Shown here: positions 16,966-26,637 of the stretch, in pieces
How positions within the stretch are numbered: position 1 is the stretch's first letter
Layout: every line of letters starts with the position of its first letter
NCBI RefSeq assembly: GCF_038096165.1
Contig: NZ_CP151076.1
Coordinates: 4,213,501 to 4,277,500, forward strand
Direction of reading: 5' to 3'
From: Pseudomonas sp. G.S.17
Lineage (GTDB): Bacteria > Pseudomonadota > Gammaproteobacteria > Pseudomonadales > Pseudomonadaceae
DNA: 64,000 bases
Program-made: the position numbers and the translations under genes
Notes under the pieces: generated by a model
Seen by the model: only the letters and a program-made list of their open reading frames with translations
The model's database searches: none
What the model was told of the DNA's origin: nothing

Positions 16966-17925
16966 ATGCCTTCATATGGATTGATTGTTGTCCTCGCTCT
17001 GATTCTGGGCGTAGCGACCGCCAGTGTCGCACAACCCTTGGATGAACCGCTCCAGCCGTTGCCTGATGTTGTGGTGCAAGACCCGCAGCAGGTCGAACTG
17101 GGCCGCCAGCTGTTCAATGAAGTACGCCTTTCAGCCAATGGCACGCTTTCCTGCGCCAGTTGCCATCGCCTGGACCATGGCGGCGCCGACGACAAACCGC
17201 TGTCGATTGGCTTTCAAGGCGGCACGTTGCCGATCAATACGCCGACGGTGTTCAACGCGGCGCTGAATTTCAAACAGTTCTGGAACGGTCGCGCCGAATC
17301 CCTGACGGCACAGATCCATGAAGTGGTGCAAAGCCCCCTGGAAATGGGCAGTTCCTGGGAACACGTCAGCACCCTGCTGTCCGGCGACAGTCATTACCGG
17401 ACAGCCTTTGCCGCCGCCTACACCGACGGCGTCACCATCGCCAATATCCAGCAAGCGCTGCAAAGCTATGAGCGCACCCTGATCACCCCCAACTCGCGCT
17501 TCGATCGTTACCTCAAAGGTGACACGGACATCCTCACGGTGGAGGAAAAGTACGGCTATCAGCGCTTCAAGCAATACGGCTGCATTGCCTGTCATCAGGG
17601 GATCAACATCGGTGGCAACATGTTTCAGAAATTCGGAGTCATGGGCGATTACTTCAAGGTCAGGGGCAACGTCACCGACGCTGATCAGGGCCGCTTTCTC
17701 GTGACCGGCAACGAGGCCGACCGCAACGTATTCAAGGTGCCCAGCCTGCGCAACGTCGCGATCACCGCGCCTTATTTTCACGACGGATCGGCCGCTACCC
17801 TGGAACAGGCCGTCGAGGTGATGTTCACCTATCAATTGGGCCGCATCCCGACCGAGCAGGATAAATCGCTGATTGTGCAGTTTCTGAAAACCCTGACCGG
17901 TGAGCTGGCAGGTAAACCCCTATGA
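16966..17925 (+). CDS. Di-heme cytochrome c peroxidase family protein
   Basis: A 319-residue exported protein (signal peptide 1-22, ending SVA-Q) with two covalent heme sites: C63-AS-C66-H67 and C206-IA-C209-H210. The rest follows the bacterial cytochrome c peroxidase/MauG pattern: LGRQLFNEVRLSANGTLSC, FNAALNFKQFWNGRA, VFKVPSLRNVAITAPYFHDG. These enzymes reduce hydrogen peroxide or perform oxidations in the periplasm with electrons from small cytochromes. The stop overlaps the next gene (ATGA), so it is made together with a membrane sensor kinase, an unusual pairing that suggests a role in sensing oxidants or redox state. Confidence 0.88.
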   Translation: MPSYGLIVVLALILGVATASVAQPLDEPLQPLPDVVVQDPQQVELGRQLFNEVRLSANGTLSCASCHRLDHGGADDKPLSIGFQGGTLPINTPTVFNAALNFKQFWNGRAESLTAQIHEVVQSPLEMGSSWEHVSTLLSGDSHYRTAFAAAYTDGVTIANIQQALQSYERTLITPNSRFDRYLKGDTDILTVEEKYGYQRFKQYGCIACHQGINIGGNMFQKFGVMGDYFKVRGNVTDADQGRFLVTGNEADRNVFKVPSLRNVAITAPYFHDGSAATLEQAVEVMFTYQLGRIPTEQDKSLIVQFLKTLTGELAGKPL

Positions 17926-19727
17926 ACATGTCCCGACGCTCGAAAACCTCGCTGTTGGGTGCCATAACCCTGAGCATCGCCTCGGGTCTGGTGTTTTTAT
18001 ACTTCAATTCGATCGCCCACGAGACCTCGACCTACTTCGAATCCCGGGACGTGATACGCCAGCTCAAACAGCTGGATGCGCATTGGGAAACGGAAATCCT
18101 CAAGTCGCGGATGGGCGTCACCCAGGACTACGACCTGCTGGTCGCGCCCCTGACGGAAATGAAGCGCCTGGGGTCCCGTTTCGAAACGATGCTGCACCTT
18201 GACCCCGGCCAACAGACCGACGAATGGACAGCCCATCGCGACGCGTACCTGGAGGCCCTGGACCTGAAGACGGAGCTGGTGGAACAGTTCAAGTCCCACG
18301 ACGCGGTGCTGCGCAACTCCCTGGCATTTTTGCCCTCGGCGGCGGATGACATTCAGTTTCAGCTGGCACGGGTTGAAGATCCCGTCCTGCTGCAGAACAC
18401 CGCAACCAACATTTATGACCTGCTGCTGACCGGTCTGGAGTTCGCCCAGTCGGCAACGTCTGACAAGTCTGCCGAGATCGAAGTGGGGATCAATCGGGTG
18501 CGTGCGGCCAGTGATTTGCTGCCAGCACCGCTCGGCGCCTCGATCAGCATCCTGCTCAATCACATCAACCTGATCCAGCGGGAACAGCCTTTCGTCAATG
18601 ACCTTTTGGGCCGCATAGCGGCGGTGCCTGTGTCGGAACGCCTGGATGCGATTAACCAGATGCTCAACGTTCACCAACAACAGGCCGTGGAAAAAGAGCA
18701 GCAGCACCACCTGTACCTGATCATCCTTTCGGCGGTGATGGCGCTGCTGCTGTTTTATCTGCTGCATCGTCTGGTGCGCAGCTACAAAGTGATCAACGAC
18801 GTCAATAGAGCCTTGCAGGAAGCCAATGCGAGCCTGGAGCGACGAGTCGAGGAGCGCACCTGCGAACTCAGGAATGCACAGACCGAACTGATGGACACGG
18901 CGCGTCAGGCCGGGATGGCGGAAATCGCCACCAACGTGCTGCATAACGTCGGCAACGTGCTTAACAGCGTGAACATTTCCGCAGAACTGGTGACCCGCCG
19001 GGTTCGCGACAGCAAGGCCCGTGGCTTGTCCAAGGCCGTGGCGATGATGAACGAGCATGCGGCAGACCTTGGCAATTTCATGACCCTGGACGACAAAGGC
19101 AGGCTGCTGCCCGGTTACCTGAATCAGTTGGTGATCAGCCTGGATATGGAACAACAGAGCATCGCCGAGGAGCTGGAGCGGTTGACCAAAAGCGTGGACC
19201 ACATCAAGGAAATCGTCGCGACACAGCAGTCCTATGCCGGCGCCGCCGACCTCGTCGAAACGCTGAGCATCACCGCCTTGCTGGAGGACGCCCTGCACAT
19301 GAACTCCGGCGCCTTGACCCGGCACAGTGTCGCCGTGGTACGTGAATACGGCAGCGTGCCGGAAATACTGGGCGACAAACACCGGATCCTGCTGATCATG
19401 ATCAACCTGATCAGCAACGCCAAATACGCCATGTCCCAGACCGACAACGCGGCACGCAAGATCACCCTGGCGGTGAACATTGTCGGGGGCACGACGCTGC
19501 GCATCTGCGTCAAGGACGAAGGCGAAGGTATCTCGCCGGAAAACCTGCCGCGTCTGTTTGTTCACGGATTCACCACGCGCAAGGAGGGCCATGGTTTCGG
19601 ACTGCACAGCTGTGCCCTGGCTGCAGTTGAGATGAACGGGCAATTGACGGCCCAAAGCGACGGCCCCGGCAAAGGTGCCTCGTTCACCCTGGATCTCCCA
19701 TTCAAGCCTGCCGCAGGTGCGCAATGA
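17922..19727 (+). CDS. Membrane sensor histidine kinase with DAHL-like periplasmic domain
   Basis: A 601-residue kinase. Membrane segments at about residues 10-30 and 257-280 enclose an all-helical periplasmic region (about 31-255) like the DAHL sensor domain. A coiled coil (about 290-325, ANASLERRVEERTCELRNAQ) follows, then an H-box of the LHNVGN type (H341 in IATNVLHNVGNVLNSVN) and a HATPase domain (NLISNAKYAMSQTD, DEGEGISPENL, FGLHSCALAA). It begins inside the stop of the peroxidase gene and its stop overlaps the next kinase, so the three genes are translationally coupled. Confidence 0.88.
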   Translation: MNMSRRSKTSLLGAITLSIASGLVFLYFNSIAHETSTYFESRDVIRQLKQLDAHWETEILKSRMGVTQDYDLLVAPLTEMKRLGSRFETMLHLDPGQQTDEWTAHRDAYLEALDLKTELVEQFKSHDAVLRNSLAFLPSAADDIQFQLARVEDPVLLQNTATNIYDLLLTGLEFAQSATSDKSAEIEVGINRVRAASDLLPAPLGASISILLNHINLIQREQPFVNDLLGRIAAVPVSERLDAINQMLNVHQQQAVEKEQQHHLYLIILSAVMALLLFYLLHRLVRSYKVINDVNRALQEANASLERRVEERTCELRNAQTELMDTARQAGMAEIATNVLHNVGNVLNSVNISAELVTRRVRDSKARGLSKAVAMMNEHAADLGNFMTLDDKGRLLPGYLNQLVISLDMEQQSIAEELERLTKSVDHIKEIVATQQSYAGAADLVETLSITALLEDALHMNSGALTRHSVAVVREYGSVPEILGDKHRILLIMINLISNAKYAMSQTDNAARKITLAVNIVGGTTLRICVKDEGEGISPENLPRLFVHGFTTRKEGHGFGLHSCALAAVEMNGQLTAQSDGPGKGASFTLDLPFKPAAGAQ

Positions 19728-21127
19728 AAAGTCTCACTAACCGACGCATCCTTCTGATCGACGACACCCCGTCCATTCATGAAGATTTCCGCAAGATCCT
19801 CACGCCCTCCGACGTATCCAATGAGGAACTGGACCTGATGGAAGCGGCCTTGTTCGGCAACGAGATTCCGGTCGTCGGCAAACCGTTCTCGCTGGACTCC
19901 GCGTACGGCGGCGAGGAAGGATTGGCCAAGGTCAACGAGGCGCTGGCGCAGAATCTTCCCTACGCCCTGGCGTTCGTCGACATGCGCATGCCCCAGGGCT
20001 GGGACGGCGCCATGACCATCGAACATTTGTGGGTGGCGGACCCGCGCCTGCAAATCGTGGTGTGCACCGCTTACACCGATTATTCCTGGGACGATTTGTT
20101 GGACCGGTTACAGGGCCATGACCGCCTGCTGATTCTGAAAAAACCTTTCGACAACATCGAAGTCCAGCAACTGGCCAACACCCTGACCAACAAATGGGAG
20201 ATGGCCGAGCGCGCTTCGGTACAGATGGACTCGCTGGAGAACCTGGTCGAACAACGCACCGCTGAACTGACCCAGACCAGCGAAGCCCTGCGGCGGGAAA
20301 TCGACGAGCGAAAACTGCTGGAAAGCCAACTGGTGCAATCGGAAAAACTCGCCTCACTGGGCCAGCTGGCGGCAGGTGTCGCCCATGAAATCAACAATCC
20401 CATCGGCTTTATTTCCTCCAATCTGGGCACCCTGGAAGGCTACTTCAGCAAACTCCAGGAAATGCTCGACGCCTATCGCCTGGCGGAAAAAGCGATGCCG
20501 CCGGGACCGACTGAACAGCAGTTGGCGGCCCTTCGTGAGCAGGTGGAACTGGATTACCTGCTGGAAGACATTCCCGTGTTGATCGCGGAGTCCAAGGAAG
20601 GTATCAGCCGCGCCGGAAAAATCGTCAAGGACCTGAAGGCGTTCTCACGGGTGGATTCCAGTGAACAATGGCAGTGGGCGAACGTGCATGACGGCATCGA
20701 TTCGACCCTGAACATCGCCGCCAACGAATTGAAATACAAGGCTGACGTGATCAAGGAATACGGCGACCTTCCGGAAATCGAATGCCTGCCCTCGCAAATC
20801 AATCAGGTGGTCATGAACCTGGTGGTCAACGCCGCCCAGGCGATGGGCACACAACGCGGCAAGATCACCATCCGCAGCGGCGTGGAGGATGATCAAGTGT
20901 GGCTGGAAGTGGCTGACAACGGTTCGGGCATTGCCCCGGAATCGCTGCAGCGCATTTTCGATCCCTTCTTCACCACCAAACCCGTCGGCCAGGGCACCGG
21001 TCTTGGCCTGTCGCTGTCGTACGGCATCGTGAACAAACACGGCGGGCATATCACCGTGCACAGCGAAGTGGGTGTGGGTACCGCGTTCAAGGTCATGTTG
21101 CCGATTCATCAGACTGCAACGGCCTGA
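19724..21127 (+). CDS. Response regulator-histidine kinase hybrid (REC-HisKA-HATPase)
   Basis: A 467-residue soluble protein. The N-terminal receiver (about 5-155) has D17/D18, phosphoacceptor D86 in AFVDMRMPQGWDG, and K in LKKPFDN. A coiled coil (about 165-205) leads to a HisKA domain with H221 in LAAGVAHEINNPIGF. The HATPase domain is at about 330-460 (NLVVNAAQAMGTQRG, GQGTGLGLSLSYGIV). The receiver-first order means it can receive phosphate from another kinase, probably the membrane kinase encoded just upstream, and in turn phosphorylate a further regulator such as the divergent REC-HD protein. Confidence 0.88.
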   Translation: MKSLTNRRILLIDDTPSIHEDFRKILTPSDVSNEELDLMEAALFGNEIPVVGKPFSLDSAYGGEEGLAKVNEALAQNLPYALAFVDMRMPQGWDGAMTIEHLWVADPRLQIVVCTAYTDYSWDDLLDRLQGHDRLLILKKPFDNIEVQQLANTLTNKWEMAERASVQMDSLENLVEQRTAELTQTSEALRREIDERKLLESQLVQSEKLASLGQLAAGVAHEINNPIGFISSNLGTLEGYFSKLQEMLDAYRLAEKAMPPGPTEQQLAALREQVELDYLLEDIPVLIAESKEGISRAGKIVKDLKAFSRVDSSEQWQWANVHDGIDSTLNIAANELKYKADVIKEYGDLPEIECLPSQINQVVMNLVVNAAQAMGTQRGKITIRSGVEDDQVWLEVADNGSGIAPESLQRIFDPFFTTKPVGQGTGLGLSLSYGIVNKHGGHITVHSEVGVGTAFKVMLPIHQTATA

Positions 21128-21179
21128 CAATTTGCGTACGTGCCGAGCGTATAACTGGACCAGACCCGCCGCGTCATCG

Positions 21180-21249
21180 TTCTTCGCGGGCAAGCCTCGC
21201 TCCAACAGGACCGCGCCGTCTCGTTGGAGCGAGGCTTGCCCGCGAATCG
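21180..21249. repeat. REPIN of the GGAGCGAGGCTTGCCCGCG family
   Basis: Inverted pair: 21180-21206 (TTCTTCGCGGGCAAGCCTCG...) and 21223-21247 (TTGGAGCGAGGCTTGCCCGC...). It is preceded by CCGCGTCATCG, also found in each unit of the 13.8-14.3 kb array, so the two are related. It follows the hybrid kinase gene. Confidence 0.85.
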
Positions 21250-21428
21250 GATTTTCAGGTGGCACGCTTATCGACTGAGATAAAGCCTGGCGAACGCCCT
21301 CAAACGAGTAGCCAGAATATAGCCTCGCGAATGAATTCCTTCCGGTCAACCTGCGCCATCCTCTCCAAAAAACTCCCACCACCCGGCACTTCGGGGTTGA
21401 CTGTAACTCCTTGTTACAGGATATTAAT

Positions 21429-21459
21429 AGTTAGCAAGCTAATAATGTTCCTACGAACA
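21429..21459. promoter_or_regulatory. Candidate MarR operators
   Basis: In the AT-rich segment before the marR-type gene there are two inverted repeats: TTAGC-AA-GCTAA at 21431-21442 and TGTTC-CTAC-GAACA at 21446-21459. The first resembles the short palindromes bound by MarR dimers. They are 36-65 bp before the start codon, a good position for autorepression of the whole efflux operon. Confidence 0.5.
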
Positions 21460-21494
21460 ATATCAACCCTAACTATTTCAATCCGGTCCATCTC

Positions 21495-21947
21495 ATGTCC
21501 CTTGACTCACTGCAGATGAATATCAGCAGCGGCATAGTCGCTGCGTCTCGCCAGTGGCGGCGAATCTGCCAGAACACGCTGGTCACCTACGGCGTGTCCG
21601 AAGCCTGCGCTGGCCCTTTGCTGATGATCCTGCGCTTGGGCGATGGCGTGAATCAGGTCACCGTCGCCCACGCTGCGGGCATGGAAAGTCCGACGCTGGT
21701 GCGCCTGCTGGATCAGTTGTGCAGCGCCGGAATCGTCTGCCGCACCGAAGACCCGAATGACCGCCGCGCCAAAGCCTTGAGCCTGACCGAAAGCGGCCGA
21801 ACCTTGTCCCTGGCCATCGAAGAAGAATTGATTCGCCTGCGCCGCGACGTGCTGAAAAACGTCGCTCGCGAAGATCTCGACGCCACATTGCGCGTCTTCA
21901 AAGCCTTTGCCGACGCAGCGCATCCGGACACAGCGGGGCCAGTTTGA
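21495..21947 (+). CDS. MarR-family transcriptional regulator
   Basis: A 150-residue MarR protein with the winged HTH in about residues 50-115: VTVAHAAGMESPTLVRLLDQ followed by the wing LCSAGIVCRTEDPNDRRAKA and LSLTESGR. It is the first gene of an aromatic or organic acid efflux operon and its TGA overlaps the TTG start of the FUSC gene. MarR regulators in this position usually repress the pump and are released by the phenolic substrate. Palindromes lie upstream. Confidence 0.9.
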   Translation: MSLDSLQMNISSGIVAASRQWRRICQNTLVTYGVSEACAGPLLMILRLGDGVNQVTVAHAAGMESPTLVRLLDQLCSAGIVCRTEDPNDRRAKALSLTESGRTLSLAIEEELIRLRRDVLKNVAREDLDATLRVFKAFADAAHPDTAGPV

Positions 21948-24031
21948 AAGATTTCTTTGCGGGCGTTCCCCCGGCGCGCGACTGGTTTTACGGCGTGCGC
22001 ACTTTCGGCGCTTCGATGCTGGCGTTGTACATCGCTCTGTTGATGGAAATGCCTCGGCCGTATTGGGCGATGGCCACGGTGTATATCGTCTCCAGCCCGT
22101 TTGTCGGCCCGACCAGTTCCAAAGCGCTGTACCGCGCACTAGGCACTCTGGCTGGCGCAGCGGCGGCGGTGTTTCTGGTGCCGATGTTTGTGCAGACGCC
22201 CATTCTGCTGGCGGTGGTCATCGCGCTGTGGACCGGCACGCTGCTGTTCCTGTCCCTGCATTTGCGTACCGCCAACAGCTACGCCCTGATGTTGGCCGGC
22301 TATACCCTGCCGCTGATTTCCTTTCCGGTGGTGGATAACCCGCAAGCGGTGTTTGAAATCGCCGTATCGCGTACCGAAGAAATTTTCCTCGGCATCGTTT
22401 GCGCGGCGGTAGTGGGCAGCATGTTCTGGCCGCGCCGCCTGGCGCCGGTCATGCAGGGCGCGGCGGACAAATGGTTCAGCGATGCCTCGGCCTACAGTGA
22501 TCGCTTCCTGGCCCGCATGGTCAATGCCGAAGAAGTCGGCGCCTTGCGCGGCTCCATGGTCGCCACCTTCAACAGCCTGGAGCTGATGATCGGTCAATTG
22601 CCCCATGAAGGCGCGCGCAGCCAGACCGTGCGAAATGCCAAGGAACTGCGCGGGCGGATGATCCATTTGCTGCCGGTGATCGACGCCCTGGACGATGCCT
22701 TGTGGGCACTGGACCGTCGCACCCCTGAACTGGTCGCCAATCTTGCGCCGCTGCTGATCGACACCCGCGCCTGGCTGGACAACACCGCCAGCGGTTTGCA
22801 GTTTGAGCAGTGGCAAGCCTTGCACCGGGAACTTGAGCGCCTGCAGCCCACCGCTGCGCAGCTGGACGACCGACGTCAGTTGCTGCTGTCCAACGCGCTG
22901 TTCCGTCTGGGCGAATGGATCGATTTGTGGCAGGACTGCCGCACGCTGCAACACGCGATCAAGACCGACGACCAGACGCCATGGCGCGCGGTCTATCGCC
23001 ATTGGCGGCTGGGGCGAATCACGCCGTTCCTGGATCGCGGGCTGATGCTCTATTCGGTGACGTCGACGGTTCTGGCGATCATCGTCGCCTCGGTGCTGTG
23101 GATTCTGCTGGGTTGGCCCGACGGCGCGGCGGCGGTCGCACTGGCGGCGGTATCCTGCAGCTTTTTCGCGGCGATGGACGATCCGGCGCCGCAGATCTAC
23201 CGGTTCTTCTTCTGGACCCTGCTCTCGGTGGTATTTGCCAGCCTGTATCTGTTCTTGGTCCTGCCCAACCTGCATGATTTCCCGATGCTGGTGTTGGCGT
23301 TTGCCGTGCCGTTCATTTGCGTCGGCACGCTCACCGTACAGCCGCGCTTCTACCTCGGGACGCTGCTGACCATCGTCAACACCTCGTCATTCATCAGCAT
23401 TCAAAGCGCCTACGACGCGGACTTCCTGAACTTCGTCAATTCCAACCTGGCCGGTCCCGTGGGGCTGTTGTTTGCCTTTGTCTGGACTCTGGTGGTGCGG
23501 CCATTCGGTGTCGAACTGGCAGCCAAACGCCTGACCCGCTTTAGCTGGCGCGACATCGTGGCGCTGACCGAACCGGCGACCTTGGCCGAGCACCGCACCA
23601 TGGGCGCCCAAATGCTTGATCGGCTGATGCAGCATTTGCCGCGCCTGACCCTGACCGCGCAGGACACCGGCATTGCCCTGCGCGAACTGCGCGTGGCGTT
23701 GAACCTGCTGGATCTGCTGGCCTGGTTACCGCGGGTTCATGCCGGCCAGCAAATGCTGGTGCGGCAAGTGGTGGATGAAGTGGGCGGTTATTTTCAGGCC
23801 TGCCTGAATGCACGCGAACGACTGCCGGCCCCCAAAGGCCTGCTGATGACCATGGACCGCGCCCGCCGCGCCTTGAGCGCTGAAGGCATGGGCGATGAAC
23901 CGGCCCGCCCTCACCTGCTGCACGCCTTGAGCGGCTTGCGCCTGGCACTGTTGCCCGGTGTCGAGATCGTCCACCCGGCGGCGGAAACCGAAGAACAACC
24001 GCCCTATGGCATTGACGGAGCACCTCTATGA
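21944..24031 (+). CDS. FUSC-family inner-membrane efflux protein (AaeB-like)
   Basis: A 695-residue protein with the AaeB layout: an N-terminal block of about six membrane helices (about 20-170), a soluble region (about 170-360), a second membrane block (about 365-500) and a C-terminal soluble domain. AaeB-type proteins export p-hydroxybenzoate and related aromatic acids as part of a tripartite pump. The start is TTG at 21944, overlapping the MarR stop (TTTGA), so translation is coupled. The stop overlaps the DUF1656 gene (ATGA). The substrate is inferred from the family only. Confidence 0.88.
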   Translation: MKDFFAGVPPARDWFYGVRTFGASMLALYIALLMEMPRPYWAMATVYIVSSPFVGPTSSKALYRALGTLAGAAAAVFLVPMFVQTPILLAVVIALWTGTLLFLSLHLRTANSYALMLAGYTLPLISFPVVDNPQAVFEIAVSRTEEIFLGIVCAAVVGSMFWPRRLAPVMQGAADKWFSDASAYSDRFLARMVNAEEVGALRGSMVATFNSLELMIGQLPHEGARSQTVRNAKELRGRMIHLLPVIDALDDALWALDRRTPELVANLAPLLIDTRAWLDNTASGLQFEQWQALHRELERLQPTAAQLDDRRQLLLSNALFRLGEWIDLWQDCRTLQHAIKTDDQTPWRAVYRHWRLGRITPFLDRGLMLYSVTSTVLAIIVASVLWILLGWPDGAAAVALAAVSCSFFAAMDDPAPQIYRFFFWTLLSVVFASLYLFLVLPNLHDFPMLVLAFAVPFICVGTLTVQPRFYLGTLLTIVNTSSFISIQSAYDADFLNFVNSNLAGPVGLLFAFVWTLVVRPFGVELAAKRLTRFSWRDIVALTEPATLAEHRTMGAQMLDRLMQHLPRLTLTAQDTGIALRELRVALNLLDLLAWLPRVHAGQQMLVRQVVDEVGGYFQACLNARERLPAPKGLLMTMDRARRALSAEGMGDEPARPHLLHALSGLRLALLPGVEIVHPAAETEEQPPYGIDGAPL

Positions 24032-24237
24032 TCGGTGATCTGGACATCAGCGGGGTGTTCATCCCCACCTTTCTGGCGCTGATGGGCATCACGTATTTGC
24101 TGTTTCTGGTGGTCCACGCTGGGTTGTCGCGTGTCCACTTTTACCGCCTGGTCTGGCACCGGGCATTGTTCAACGTAGGTCTATACGCTTTGCTCCTCGG
24201 CGCCGTGGATACTCTCAGTCGATACCTGATGAAATGA
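24028..24237 (+). CDS. DUF1656 small membrane protein (AaeX-like)
   Basis: A 69-residue protein with two membrane helices (about 10-30 and 45-65) and the DUF1656 pattern GDLDISGVFIPTFLALMG. Such proteins accompany AaeA/AaeB-type pumps but have no known activity. It overlaps both neighbours by 4 bp (ATGA junctions), confirming the operon. Confidence 0.9.
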   Translation: MIGDLDISGVFIPTFLALMGITYLLFLVVHAGLSRVHFYRLVWHRALFNVGLYALLLGAVDTLSRYLMK

Positions 24238-25133
24238 AAAAACCTCTGCTGACTTTGGGCCGTGTGGTCCTGACTTTGCTCGTTGTGGTCTTCGCCGCCA
24301 TCGTGGTCTGGCGCATGGTCATATATTACATGTATGCACCGTGGACCCGCGACGGGCATATCCGCGCCGACATCATCCAGATCGCCCCGGACGTTTCCGG
24401 GTTGATCCAGAAAGTCGATGTGAGCGATAACCAGTCGGTAACCAAGGGCCAGGTGCTGTTCACCATCGATCAGGACCGCTTCCGCCTGGCCTTGCGCCAG
24501 GCGCAGGCAACGGTCGCCGAACGCCAGGAAACCTACGAGCAGGCCCGTCGCGAAAACAAACGTAACCGTGGCCTGGGCAATCTGGTGGCCCGCGAACAAC
24601 TGGAAGAAAGCCAGTCCCGGGAAACCCGCGCCTTGTCCGCGCTCAACGAGTCGCAAGTGGCCGTGGACGCCGCACAGCTGAACCTGGATCGCTCGGTGAT
24701 CCGCAGCCCGGTTGACGGTTACCTCAACGACCGTGCGCCCCGCGCCCATGAATTCGTCACCGCAGGCCGCGCCGTGCTGTCGGTGGTGGACGGCACGTCC
24801 TTTCACATCGACGGCTATTTCGAAGAAACCAAACTCGACGGCATTCATATCGGCCAAGGCGTGGATATCCGCGTGATCGGCGACAACGCCCGGCTGCGCG
24901 GCCATGTGGTGAGCATCGTCGCCGGTATCGAAGACCGCGACCGCAGCAGCGGCTCGAACCTGCTGCCCAACGTCAACCCGGCGTTCAGCTGGGTGCGTCT
25001 GGCGCAGCGGATTCCGGTGCGCATCGCCTTTGATGAAGTGCCGGCGGACTTCCGCATGATCGCCGGGCGCACCGCCACGGTGTCGATCATCGACGACGCG
25101 CAGACACAAGCCACCCAGGAGCCCGCGCAATGA
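24234..25133 (+). CDS. HlyD-family periplasmic adaptor (AaeA-like)
   Basis: A 299-residue membrane fusion protein: an N-terminal anchor (about 8-30), split biotinyl-lipoyl domain (VSGLIQKVDVSDNQSVTKGQ and RSPVDGYLNDRAPRAHEFV), alpha-hairpin (about 80-145) and beta-barrel (about 175-280). It links the FUSC inner-membrane component to the NodT-type outer-membrane channel encoded next. It is short, as is typical of AaeA-like adaptors. Confidence 0.9.
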   Translation: MKKPLLTLGRVVLTLLVVVFAAIVVWRMVIYYMYAPWTRDGHIRADIIQIAPDVSGLIQKVDVSDNQSVTKGQVLFTIDQDRFRLALRQAQATVAERQETYEQARRENKRNRGLGNLVAREQLEESQSRETRALSALNESQVAVDAAQLNLDRSVIRSPVDGYLNDRAPRAHEFVTAGRAVLSVVDGTSFHIDGYFEETKLDGIHIGQGVDIRVIGDNARLRGHVVSIVAGIEDRDRSSGSNLLPNVNPAFSWVRLAQRIPVRIAFDEVPADFRMIAGRTATVSIIDDAQTQATQEPAQ

Positions 25134-26566
25134 AACACCTCACGCGCCTGACGACGGTCGGGCTTGGCTTGCTGTTGTCGGCGTGTCAGGTCGTCGGCCC
25201 GGATTACAAGCTGCCCGCAGACGCCGCCGTCAATCGTGCGGATTTGCAGGGCGAACTGGCGGGTGAATCGGTCAACACGATTTCCGCGCCGGTGCCTGCC
25301 GACTGGTGGCGGTTGTATCAGGACCCGCGCCTCGATCAGTTGGTGCAACAGGCCATGGCCTCCAACACCGACCTGCGCATCGCCGCCGCCAACCTGCAAC
25401 GCGCCCGCTATCAGACTGCCGAGGCGCAGGCCGCCGGTGGCTTCAACAGCGGCGTGAAGCTCGGTGCGGAACGTCTTCAGGAATCCGGCGAAGCCTTTCT
25501 CCTGGCGGACAAAGTGCCCGTGGCCAATGTCGGTAACGTCGGGATTACCACCTCGTATCAATTCGATCTGTTCGGCACTTTGCAACGCGGCATCGAAGCG
25601 GCAAAAGCCAATGTCGACGCGACTCAGGCCGCCGCCGATACCGCGCGTATCACTCTGGTTGCCGATGTGGTGCGCGCCTATACCCAGGTGTGCGCCGCCA
25701 ACGAAGAACACGACATCGCCCTGGAATCCCTCGATCTGCAACAGCAAGGCGTGACCCTGACGCAGCGCTTGCGTGATGCGGGCCGAGGCGATGAAACCCA
25801 GGTCACCCGCTCGCAAACCCAGTTCAAATCCTTGCGCGCCGAGCTGCCGCGTTACGAAGCGCTGCGCCAGGCCGGGCTGTTTCGCCTGTCGATGCTGCTC
25901 GCCAAGCCGTTGAACCAGCTGCCGACTGGCGTGGCGACCTGCAACGAGTTGCCGCATATCGCACAAGTGATGCCGGTGGGCGATGGCGCCGCGTTGCTCA
26001 AGCGTCGCCCCGATGTGCGCCAGGCCGAACGTCGCCTTGCCGCAGCCACTGCGGAAATTGGCGTGGCAACCGGCGAGTTGTATCCGGACATCAGCATCGG
26101 CGCGACGGTCGGCACCGTGGGCCTGCTGGAAAACCTCGGCAAACCCGCCACCAATCGCTGGGGCTTCGGTCCGCTGCTGAACTGGACCATCCCGTCCAAC
26201 GGCTCCCGCGCGCGAATTCATCAGGCTGAAGCCTCGACCCAGGCGGCACTGGCCCGCTTCGACGGCGTGGTGCTCAATGCCATCCGCGAAACCCAGACCG
26301 GCCTGGCGCAATACACCGCCTTGCTGGAACGCCGTGACGCTCTGGCCGATGCCGAACAATCCGCCAGACAGGCCGCCGACCAGACCCACCGTTTCTTCCA
26401 GGCCGGTCGCGAATCCTTCCTCGCCGACCTGCAAGCCACCCGCACCTACACCGACGTCCGCGCCCAACTGGCCATGGCCAATACGCAAGTTGCCATGGGG
26501 CAAATCGATCTGTTCCTGGCGTTGGGCGGCGGCTGGGAGAATGCCGGCAAGGTGGCGGGGAAATAA
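25130..26566 (+). CDS. NodT-type outer-membrane efflux lipoprotein
   Basis: A 478-residue outer-membrane channel of the TolC/OprM group. The lipobox is LSAC with lipidated C19, followed by the typical VGPDYKLP. It has two OEP repeats, each with long helices; LLKRRPDVRQAERRLAAATA (about 285-304) is the family signature. It completes the tripartite pump with the FUSC and HlyD proteins. Confidence 0.92.
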   Translation: MKHLTRLTTVGLGLLLSACQVVGPDYKLPADAAVNRADLQGELAGESVNTISAPVPADWWRLYQDPRLDQLVQQAMASNTDLRIAAANLQRARYQTAEAQAAGGFNSGVKLGAERLQESGEAFLLADKVPVANVGNVGITTSYQFDLFGTLQRGIEAAKANVDATQAAADTARITLVADVVRAYTQVCAANEEHDIALESLDLQQQGVTLTQRLRDAGRGDETQVTRSQTQFKSLRAELPRYEALRQAGLFRLSMLLAKPLNQLPTGVATCNELPHIAQVMPVGDGAALLKRRPDVRQAERRLAAATAEIGVATGELYPDISIGATVGTVGLLENLGKPATNRWGFGPLLNWTIPSNGSRARIHQAEASTQAALARFDGVVLNAIRETQTGLAQYTALLERRDALADAEQSARQAADQTHRFFQAGRESFLADLQATRTYTDVRAQLAMANTQVAMGQIDLFLALGGGWENAGKVAGK

Positions 26567-26637
26567 CGCCGTACCGGGAACCCTTTGCCCATTTCACTGC
26601 CACACTCCTCATCATTCATCCAATTGCAGGGGTTCCC

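Noticed and set aside
17997..19724. 575-codon open frame antisense to the membrane kinase
   Set aside because: It is a by-product of GC-rich codon use on the other strand; composition (His/Gln/Val-rich) and lack of domains contrast with a well-supported kinase on the plus strand.
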